From Goniomonas avonlea (taxonomy: Eukaryota; Cryptophyceae; Goniomonadida; Goniomonadaceae), in assembly GCA_003573635.1 (NCBI GenBank), contig QUTJ01031737.1:1-16338 (forward strand): a stretch of DNA of 16,338 bases, in the 5' to 3' direction. How positions within the stretch are numbered: position 1 is the first letter of the stretch; each line of letters opens with the position of its first letter. A program made the position numbers and the translations under genes. Below, piece by piece: positions 12,901 to 16,338 of this stretch. Below the pieces are notes generated by a model that worked only from the letters and a program-made list of their open reading frames with translations, made no database searches and had not been told where the DNA came from.

Positions 12901-15900
12901 GTCACGACGACGACCAAGCTGCCAGACGCAGGCACGGCAACACTGAGCTTGGCAACGGCGTTGGTAATGACCTGCCCGGTCAACATTGTGGACGGCAGAT
13001 TGGTGAAGCTCACAACACCCTTGGGCAAGACGTTGATGGTTTCCGAAGCTGGGGCGGAGAAGTACTGAGCGACGTCACCGAACGCCAAATACGCAAGGCC
13101 GAGAACGCCGCCCGTGCTATCGGTGGACACTGTGAACTGGCCCGATCTCGCTCCAGGAGCGATGGTGATGATGGTTCCGCCCGTCACACTCCCGCTACCT
13201 GTGGCTGTGCAGGATATGTAGAGGCTGCCCAGTGGAGGCACAGGCTCTGAGAGCTGGACCAGTCGGGTGAGGGAGGCACCCACGTAGACAAAGGCCTGCT
13301 GCTCCGCGGGCGTGATTGCAATCGTGCCCCGTGCCTTGACGGTCACGGTGACCGCTGCCGGCGTGTTGTACAGGAAAGCTGCACTCCCACTCAGCTGCGC
13401 GGCAAACGCAAAATTGCCTTCCGCGCTTCCCGTGACAGTGAAGGTGACACTCGTCTTGGCGCCTCCAGCGATGGTCACCGTTGAAGGACTGATAGTGAGA
13501 CCCGCAGCCGCGGTGCCAGAGGACAAGGCGACAACCAGCTCTTTGCCAGTGGGGACGGCCAGGTCCAAGGACACTGTGGCCGGGGTGCTGACGTCACCCA
13601 TGAACAAAAACGTGGAGAGAGAGCTGAACGAGACAGTGGCCTTGACGACTGTGAGAGTGATCGGCGGCAATTCCTCGTACGCAGAGCTTGTGTGTGAGAA
13701 GATGAGGGTGGCAGGTCCGTCAATGGTGAGAGCTGTCACGGTTATTTGCTGCTGCGAGGCAGTCGACGTGAAGACAACGTCAGGAATGGTCTGAATGGTG
13801 CTCGGCGTGTTGACACTGAGGGTCAGCGAACCAGATGGTATCGAGCTCAAGGAAAGAATCAGCACACGAGACTGCGTGACCACCACGCTGGTGCTGTCCG
13901 CAGCAGCAGTTTGCCACGTCGCAGTAATTTGTCCCCGAGCAGCGACAGTGATAGGAGCAGCCGCAGGAGGCGAGTACGCGTGCATTGCTGAGCCAGACAG
14001 AGCAAACTCAACAGCCGAAATGCCTGAGGTGGTGTTGGTGGTGACAGTGAAGGACAGTGACGTCGTCCCTGACATGAAGACCAACGATGAAGGTGCGAAC
14101 ACCAACGGCAGTCCCCCACTGATGCTCAATAGAGTCACTGTCAGCTCCCAGCCAACGGGCACCGAGGTCGCCAGCCCCACCCTGATGGGGAGACTGGTTT
14201 CCGAAGTGCGAAGGGAGCCTAGTGTATCGAGCAGCACAGCTTTGTGGATGCTGACCCCGAGAACAGCAGTAGACGAAGTCGCAGATGTCACTAGAACTCC
14301 CTGTCCTGCGGCAGAGATGGTCGGCTTCACGCCAAGTGACACTGCTCCGGGGTTGATCAGCGTCACAGAGACCGAAAAGTCGGTCCAGGACGGCATAGTG
14401 GCGGCGACTGTCAGCAGCAGAGTGCCGCTGCTCTTGGTCCAGGCACCTCTGCTGAGGAAGGAGGCTGCAGCTGTACCTGACAGAGTCAGGGCAGCGTTGT
14501 CCGGCGTTCCAGTGCCCGTCAGTCCCGAGATGCTGACAACGGCTCCAGCGACGATGGCGACATTCGACGAGAGCTGGAACGTGATCACGTTGGGCGCTCC
14601 CAGAGTTTCGGACGTCTGCGATACAATCTGCTTCACCCAGCTCCCTGCAAACGATTGTGAGAGTGCAAAAAGGAAAACCGGCCAAAGCGAGTCTCACCGT
14701 GGGTGCTGGTGAGAACCGGAGTGCCATCCATCGTTTTCGGTGTGAGGAAAGGCGTGGAGACGGTCGGCGTGGCTCCGGCCTGCGACTGCAGAGGGTTGAC
14801 GACAACAATGCTGACGACAGACGCCGCTGAGGAGACCACGTACTGTGCAGGCCCAACAGTGAGGACCAGGGACCCTGTGCTCTGCGTCCAAGAACCCGTC
14901 CCGCCGAACAACGGAGAGCTCGGACCCGACACAGACATCACCGTGTCACTCGTCTGGCTCCCGGTCAGACCAGATACTGTGATCGTGGTGCCAGAGGCAA
15001 GGGTCAGGCTTGGTCGAATGGAGAAAGTCAGCGTGTTCGCGGAGTCTAGGAGCGCCGAGCTCTCAGCAAATGACGCAGAGGTCCACGTACCTGGGATGTG
15101 TCAATAACCACAGCGTGACCACATCAACCAGCCGACCCTCCGTTGCCACGGCTACCCACAACAACAAGAAAAAGACATGGGGTCGAAAACGAAATAACGA
15201 CTCAATCAACGCACCGAATACACGCATGACTGCGCCGGTCATGGCCGAGGCAGTGGTGACCTGCGGGGCGCCAGAGGACACCGTCGGAACAGCGGCAACC
15301 AGGCGGTAGAGAGGGTTGGTGAGGACAATTGAGAACACAGTACTCGTGGAGGACGACATGGTGGAGTTCTCCGCGACGGTCAGGACCAGCGAGCCACTTG
15401 TCTGAGTCCACCGTCCACTGGAACCAAAGATTGCGGCCGAGCTGCCAGAGACTGCAAGAGCAGAACTGTCCACCGTACCGGTGCCATTCAGTCCAGAAAT
15501 GGTCAGGGTGGACGCGGCGGCGAAGGAGACGGCCGGCTTGAGAGTGAAGGTGAGAGTGTTTATGCCTCCAGCAGCTTGCGAGGTCTCGCCAACAGTGTGC
15601 GTCAACCACCCCGAGGTTCCTCCGAGAACAGCCGGAGTCATGGCTGTTGCGACTATGTTGATGCCCCCATGGGCGGAGACAGTGACAACTACGGCAGTGC
15701 GCGCCTCGGTCGGGTTGAGCAGCGTGCAATTGACAGTCGTCGCGACCGCAGCCGGCACACTCTGACCAGAGGGCACAGAGAGCACCAGCGTTCCAGTGCT
15801 TTGAACCCAGGAGCCAGAAAAGCCAAAGACAGCAGAGGTAACAGGGATTTTGGAGTTGTCAACACTCTGAGACCCGGTGAGGCCGACCACACTGATTACA

Positions 15901-16338
15901 CTCCCTGCCGCAAGGTCGTGGCTGGGCTGGAGACGCATTGTCAGGGTGTTCGCAGCACCAAGAGCGTGCGAACTCTCCAAAAGGGTGCTTAGAAGCCAGG
16001 TTGAGACAGTGGTGGTGAGGCTACCAGCAGTCACATCGGACACGGTGGTGGTGGCCCGAGTGCTGGTCGTTGGTGCAGGTGTTGTGGGCGCAGCCGTTGC
16101 GGGGGTAGTCGTTGTCGGTGCACGTGTTGTTATCGTCGTGGGAGCAGCCGTCGTGAGCGCAAGAGTCGTCGTTGTTGTTGGGGCCTGCGTAGTAGTTGTC
16201 GTGGGCGCAGGAGTCGTTGTTGTTAGGGCCTGCGTCGTGGTTGTTGTCGGGGCCTGTGTAGTAGTTGTTGTTGTCGGGGCCTGCGTAGTAGTTGTTGTCG
16301 TGGGCGCAGGACTCGTCGTAGCCGTTGTTGTCGGCCCA
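1..16338 (-). CDS. Giant REJ-GAIN/GPS membrane receptor-like protein, 30 exons, partial at both ends
   Basis: Exons in gene order: 16338-15215, 15090-14698, 14644-10886, 10683-10616, 10504-10267, 10146-10046, 9711-9628, 9357-9154, 8953-8813, 8615-8355, 8189-8100, 7846-7508, 7314-7156, 6903-6772, 6577-6365, 6176-5999, 5905-5712, 5368-5171, 5032-4851, 4426-4321, 4136-3982, 3897-3711, 3469-3314, 2881-2798, 2637-2518, 2213-2076, 1795-1694, 1425-1312, 1169 to about 977, 142-1. All joins keep one open frame of about 3,180 residues. Order: mucin stalk, type A repeats, type B repeats, REJ module, GAIN/GPS, transmembrane helix. This is the polycystin-1/REJ-family order, so a plasma-membrane adhesion or sensory receptor is inferred; ligand and pathway are unknown. 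Signal peptide, start codon, cytoplasmic tail and stop lie outside. Weakest joins: start of exon 18 (5368 or 5341), start of exon 20, end of exon 26, end of exon 29 and start of exon 30. Confidence 0.85.
143..976 (-). other. Intron 29, longest intron, rich in simple repeats
   Basis: About 834 nt between the GPS exon and the transmembrane exon, bounded by tandem GTGC donors near 971-984 and an acceptor at 143-144. It holds a long (CA/CG)n tract next to the donor, a five-copy 22-23-bp minisatellite and a G-rich stretch around 313-346 on the + strand. Open frames across it on either strand are translations of these repeats and carry no domain signal. I see no gene in it. Confidence 0.6.
481..585. 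repeat. 22-23-bp minisatellite, five copies
   Basis: The unit agcaaacacagaccagtggc recurs starting at 481, 503, 525, 548 and 571, so the spacing is 22, 22, 23, 23. The last two copies share the change acacag to acaccg, and the final copy is truncated. The tract is inside intron 29. Near-identity of neighbouring copies indicates recent slippage or unequal exchange. Confidence 0.95.
840..985. repeat. (CA)n/(CACACG)n/(GCAC)n microsatellite
   Basis: The tract begins with interrupted (CACACG) units, changes through cacacgcgcgcgc and ends as (gcat)/(gcac) tetramers touching the GPS exon. On the transcript strand it is GU-rich and directly abuts the 5' splice site of intron 29. Confidence 0.95.
977..1169 (-). 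CDS. GPS autoproteolysis motif, exon 29
   Basis: The exon starts after GTGGCACAG and reads FTLPRLKNSTGG, continuing the NL-x-VPVK of the previous exon as NL-x-P-x-F-x-LP, typical for the last GAIN strands. It then shows the four-Cys GPS pattern: EEQCAYFN, SGC 15 residues later, and CECTHLSTF. The HLS tripeptide is at 1004-996; in GPS domains cleavage occurs between Leu and Ser/Thr. The two Trp usually found between the first two Cys are Phe here (YFN and NFDV). The donor is ambiguous: the exon runs into tandem GTGC units with candidate splice points after 985 (phase 2), 981 (phase 0) or 977 (phase 1). 977 is chosen because it matches the phase-1 acceptor at 143. Confidence 0.85.
1312..3897 (-). 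CDS. GAIN-like region preceding the GPS, exons 22-28
   Basis: Exons: 3897-3711, 3469-3314, 2881-2798, 2637-2518, 2213-2076, 1795-1694, 1425-1312. The first part is helical: RDAMLGSLAQSP, ASIEVAAKALNTVTDPDE, LVSCANAVSGIA, VRDERARQLLSLASNGVDDL. The second part is beta-rich: GSVVRHGVQANG, QRLTIRNINS, PPAEMFE, VQLSAVGYDANPLD, LSHVASLTAH and VENLRVPVK. Helices first, then an N-P-containing strand, a V-S-L strand and NL-x-VP immediately before the GPS is the order seen in GAIN domains of adhesion GPCRs and polycystin-1. The fold supports self-cleavage at the GPS and keeps the two fragments together (known of the family). All joins are phase 0 except the start of exon 22, which completes an Ala codon split 2+1. 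Two Cys in exon 28 (QCSGWNGTDC) may pair. Confidence 0.75.
1796..2075 (-). other. Intron 26, probable GC-AG intron
   Basis: Exon 26 ends PPAEMFE at GAG followed by GCGCGT. Joining there to the acceptor at 1796 gives MFE-VQLSAVGYDANPLD in phase 0, the expected GAIN strand. A GT donor six bases on (GTTTTC) is also in phase and would add Ala-Arg, but it is a poor site, while GCGCGT differs by one base from the GTGCGT donor used repeatedly in this gene. No coding signal is seen inside the intron. Confidence 0.5.
2214..2517 (-). other. Intron 25, 304 nt, no gene seen
   Basis: Bounded by donor GTGCGG after exon 25 and acceptor CCACCAACAG before exon 26. It contains an internal TTTTAG and a short open stretch, but no segment continues the GAIN pattern better than the direct join. 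Confidence 0.6.
2882..3313 (-). other. Intron 23, 432 nt, purine tracts and (CACAGA)n
   Basis: The + strand shows two exact copies of gggaggagagggggcagc (about 2924-2959), a second G/A-rich stretch at about 3043-3105, and a (cacaga)n tract at about 3244-3301. In the transcript these are pyrimidine-rich stretches upstream of the acceptor at 2882 and a UCUGUG repeat after the donor. Apparent minus-strand open frames here are simple-sequence translations. Confidence 0.8.
3982..7846 (-). CDS. REJ (receptor for egg jelly)-type module, exons 12-21
   Basis: Exons: 7846-7508, 7314-7156, 6903-6772, 6577-6365, 6176-5999, 5905-5712, 5368-5171, 5032-4851, 4426-4321, 4136-3982. About 620 residues, near the usual REJ length. 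Diagnostic stretches in order: CMSLKLDASNSKG with GRPW and W-SMPS, TYTFQVSMSNWLG, LSSALLLKG, YVLTFSATQNGVTG, FVVDASQSYDPNSA, VTFAWSC, PGQVYTFSLTATD, GIAGYAS joined to VTLNVNKAPVPG, GSALTTEFGFSASGWTDDD, MTYTFICRDAD, and VRVCDVLGS followed by ALSSEELSASVDSLL. REJ modules are known in polycystin-1 and in sperm REJ proteins as ectodomain modules next to the GAIN/GPS. For exon 19 I chose the acceptor at 5033 rather than an upstream one because it gives the GYAS-V-LNVN continuity in phase 0. Least certain: start of exon 18 (5368 or 5341) and start of exon 20. Confidence 0.85.
4227..4275. repeat. (GGGA)n purine tract in intron 20
   Basis: The + strand reads repeated gagggagggagg units, followed by gacacagacacag. 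It lies in intron 20 (4137-4320) and forms a long polypyrimidine stretch in the transcript. Confidence 0.85.
4427..4850 (-). other. Intron 19, 424 nt, with a ~24-bp minisatellite
   Basis: Between REJ exons 19 and 20. From about 4686 to 4842 the + strand repeats an imperfect unit, ggtggcggaacactaaggaa, roughly seven times with period about 20-27. The remainder shows no domain-like translation. An open stretch reaching about 4520 next to exon 20 allows an earlier acceptor for that exon, but it adds residues unlike REJ. Confidence 0.7.
5056..5165. repeat. Short tandem repeats in intron 18
   Basis: A 15-bp unit cggagcgaatctgac occurs twice back to back (5056-5070, 5071-5085). It is followed by interleaved copies of ctcgtgagaggctcaaa and gtgaagctcgtgaagct up to the donor of exon 18. 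All lie within intron 18 (5033-5170). Confidence 0.85.
5369..5711 (-). other. Intron 17, 343 nt, no exon accepted
   Basis: Between donor GTCTGT at 5711 and acceptor TGAGTCAG at 5369; an in-phase alternative acceptor lies at 5342 (CTCGCAG). A short open stretch near 5450-5540 was considered as an exon but continues no REJ pattern. Confidence 0.55.
7861..7945. repeat. Degenerate ~20-bp repeat in intron 11
   Basis: Units of the type cctcgactgtgcccaac recur four to five times with small changes inside intron 11 (7847-8099), next to the acceptor of exon 12. They keep a frame open upstream of exon 12 but carry no domain signal, so the acceptor at 7847 was preferred. Confidence 0.75.
8100..9357 (-). 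CDS. REJ-leading Cys-containing region (exons 8-11)
   Basis: Exons 9357-9154, 8953-8813, 8615-8355 and 8189-8100 all join in phase 0. The first 32 codons of exon 8 close type B repeat 13; the rest loses the type B pattern. Exon 10 carries TTVQFDKNFKSLAFTIDQ, a CGLIF motif and a LALFGSSVDTD stretch. Exon 11 carries CYWHGHDELGVKFG and NVGDIV. A strand resembling V-FD, then a Cys, then C-x-W, then a GD-I/V turn just before the REJ core matches the order I associate with the region upstream of REJ domains in protist and invertebrate REJ proteins. Function is inferred to be an extracellular beta domain joined to REJ. Exon 10 ends at a weaker donor (GTTGGG); exon 11 has the best donor of the window (GTAAGT). 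Confidence 0.65.
8954..9153 (-). other. Intron 8, strongly G-rich transcript
   Basis: The + strand from about 9000 to 9140 is C-rich (an eight-C run at 9001-9008 and many ccctcc and cacccc units). The transcribed RNA therefore carries many closely spaced runs of three or more G. The intron has donor GTGCGG and acceptor ACCGTAG. Confidence 0.8.
9262..10683 (-). CDS. Type B repeats 12 and 13 split over exons 4-8
   Basis: Repeat 12 is encoded by exon 4 (10683-10616, 22 codons) and exon 5 (10504-10267). Its sequence includes KALTITLSL, SFVLTAGSVGG, ATLTYTLSGAA and MYKTPEPSVVIIGG, matching the type B pattern. Repeat 13 runs through exon 6 (10146-10046), exon 7 (9711-9628) and the first 32 codons of exon 8 (9357-9262), ending in VSVNVGG. 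Donors are GTGCGT, GTCAGT, GTGCGG and GTGAGT. Exon 4 starts after CCAACAG and completes a Gly codon split by the phase-1 intron; exons 4 to 5 and 6 to 8 join in phase 0. Unlike copies 1-11, these copies are broken by introns inside the repeat, suggesting they are older or that copies 1-11 spread without introns. Confidence 0.75.
9712..10045 (-). other. Intron 6, 334 nt, with (GA)n and (TG)n
   Basis: Bounded by donor GTGCGG after exon 6 and acceptor TTGCACAG before exon 7. It includes an uninterrupted (GA)n tract at about 9915-9949 and a (TG)n tract at about 9967-9990, plus a TG-rich stretch at about 9745-9860. No gene is seen. Confidence 0.85.
9915..9949. repeat. (GA)17 microsatellite
   Basis: A perfect dinucleotide run of about 17 units on the + strand, followed closely by (TG)n near 9967-9990. 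It lies in intron 6. Confidence 0.95.
10684..10885 (-). other. Intron 3, phase 1, end of the repeat-rich giant exon
   Basis: The donor CGCG/GTGAGA closes type B repeat 11 after its SRG end, and the acceptor CCAACAG opens repeat 12 within a split Gly codon. The 202 nt contain no further domain-like translation. Confidence 0.7.
10886..14644 (-). CDS. Giant exon 3: type A copy 4 plus eleven type B repeats
   Basis: This uninterrupted exon of 3,759 nt encodes 1,252 full codons and is far longer than any other here. After type A copy 4 come eleven type B repeats of about 93-113 residues at about 14237-13932, 13931-13638, 13637-13326, 13325-13017, 13016-12717, 12716-12420, 12419-12111, 12110-11832, 11831-11493, 11492-11175 and 11174-10886. 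Shared pattern: an opening strand, L-x-LS-P-x-P-x-G-LTVTL, a mid strand ending FTVT-G, then G-LTLTFSLSG, A-x-Y-x-x-PA and a closing VTV-x-x-RG. This looks like an Ig/Calx-beta/cadherin-like beta sandwich, but no calcium motif is obvious and the family is not identified. The exon is bounded by phase-1 junctions at 14644 and 10886 (donor GTGAGA). Reading is clean with no frameshift. Confidence 0.9.
14238..16004 (-). repeat. Four tandem ~130-residue type A beta-rich repeats (exons 1-3)
   Basis: Copies lie at about 16004-15612, 15611-15215, 15090-14698 and 14644-14238. Each starts near a W, continues NTLTF-L, then a core resembling VSGLTG-T-D, a short SG-x-FG stretch, WTQSTGSLVLTV and a closing LTNP with a PTVS tail. 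Copy 2 carries SGLNGTGTVDSSALAVSG where copy 4 has SGLTGTGTPDNAALTLSG. Alternating hydrophobic/Thr-Ser residues suggest beta strands, as in Ig-like or adhesin repeats. I know no family name for it. Copy 3 is exactly one exon, flanked on both sides by phase-1 introns (124 and 53 nt); copies 1 and 2 share an exon. No Cys pair is conserved, so folding would not depend on disulfides. Confidence 0.85.
14645..14697 (-). other. Intron 2, only 53 nt, phase 1
   Basis: Donor CACG/GTGAGA and acceptor CGTTTGCAG are both clear, with a T-rich stretch before the acceptor. Removing it joins type A copy 3 to copy 4 through a split Gly codon. Without removal the frame from copy 3 does not continue into exon 3. 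It is the shortest intron in the window. Confidence 0.85.
16044..16338 (-). CDS. Mucin-like Thr/Pro stalk (N-terminal part of exon 1)
   Basis: The visible protein opens with about 98 residues of Thr-rich low complexity. Runs of four to six Thr are separated by QAP, PAP, AAP or RAP, giving an approximately ten-residue period. Such tracts in secreted proteins usually carry dense O-linked sugars and form an extended stalk or linker; that role is inferred here. The tract is open to the right edge, so its full length and the signal peptide that should precede it are not visible. It passes without an intron into the first type A repeat around 16004. The DNA is itself a degenerate minisatellite on the + strand (repeated gtagtagttgttgtcg-type units), so copy number probably varies between strains. 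Confidence 0.8.

Noticed and set aside
10886-14644. Bacterial adhesin or horizontally transferred repeat protein
   Set aside because: The exon is embedded by clean phase-1 splice sites in a eukaryotic REJ/GPS gene with similar base composition to its neighbours. Repeat similarity to bacterial adhesins is only general beta-rich Thr/Ser/Val composition.
13795-14712. Long + strand open frame (305 codons) antisense to exon 3 and crossing intron 2
   Set aside because: Same shadow effect. It crosses a well-supported minus-strand intron and shows no homology-like motif.
15063-15214. Continuation of the exon 1 frame past 15215 to a stop at about 15063
   Set aside because: After the donor G/GTGCGT the translation loses the repeat pattern, whereas splicing to 15090 restores type A copy 3 in phase 1.

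Overview
The window reads as the inside of one very large, intron-rich eukaryotic gene on the minus strand. Neither end of the gene is present. I find no second gene, RNA gene or mobile element. GC-rich coding sequence, about 29 short introns (53 to about 830 nt, most 90 to 350), heavy microsatellite content in the introns and the domain types point to a free-living protist or other unicellular eukaryote rather than a bacterium, virus or animal. I cannot name the lineage.

The gene runs from the right edge (N-terminal side) to the left edge (C-terminal side). I reconstructed 30 exons by requiring GT-AG borders, matching phases and continuity of the domain patterns. They give about 3,180 visible residues in one open frame. 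Below, visible residue 1 is the codon at 16337-16335.

In protein order: (1) a Thr/Pro mucin-like stalk (16044-16338). (2) Four tandem beta-rich repeats of about 130 residues, here called type A (about 14238-16004). (3) About thirteen tandem beta-sandwich-like repeats of about 95-105 residues, type B; eleven lie in one 3.76-kb exon (10886-14644) and two are split over small exons down to about 9262. (4) A Cys-containing region leading into an REJ (receptor for egg jelly)-type module (exons 8-21, about 9357-3982). (5) A GAIN-like region (exons 22-28, 3897-1312). (6) A GPS motif with an intact HL/S autoproteolysis tripeptide (exon 29, about 1169-977). (7) A membrane-spanning helix (exon 30, 142-1) that runs into the left edge.

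REJ followed by GAIN/GPS and a membrane segment is the order known from polycystin-1 and REJ-family receptors. The inferred product is a cell-surface adhesion or mechanosensory-type receptor with a long repetitive ectodomain, probably self-cleaved at the GPS. Whether it is single-pass or has the multi-pass polycystin C-terminus cannot be decided, because the window stops just after the first helix. The non-coding part is introns, several carrying minisatellites, (CA)n, (GA)n or purine-rich tracts.
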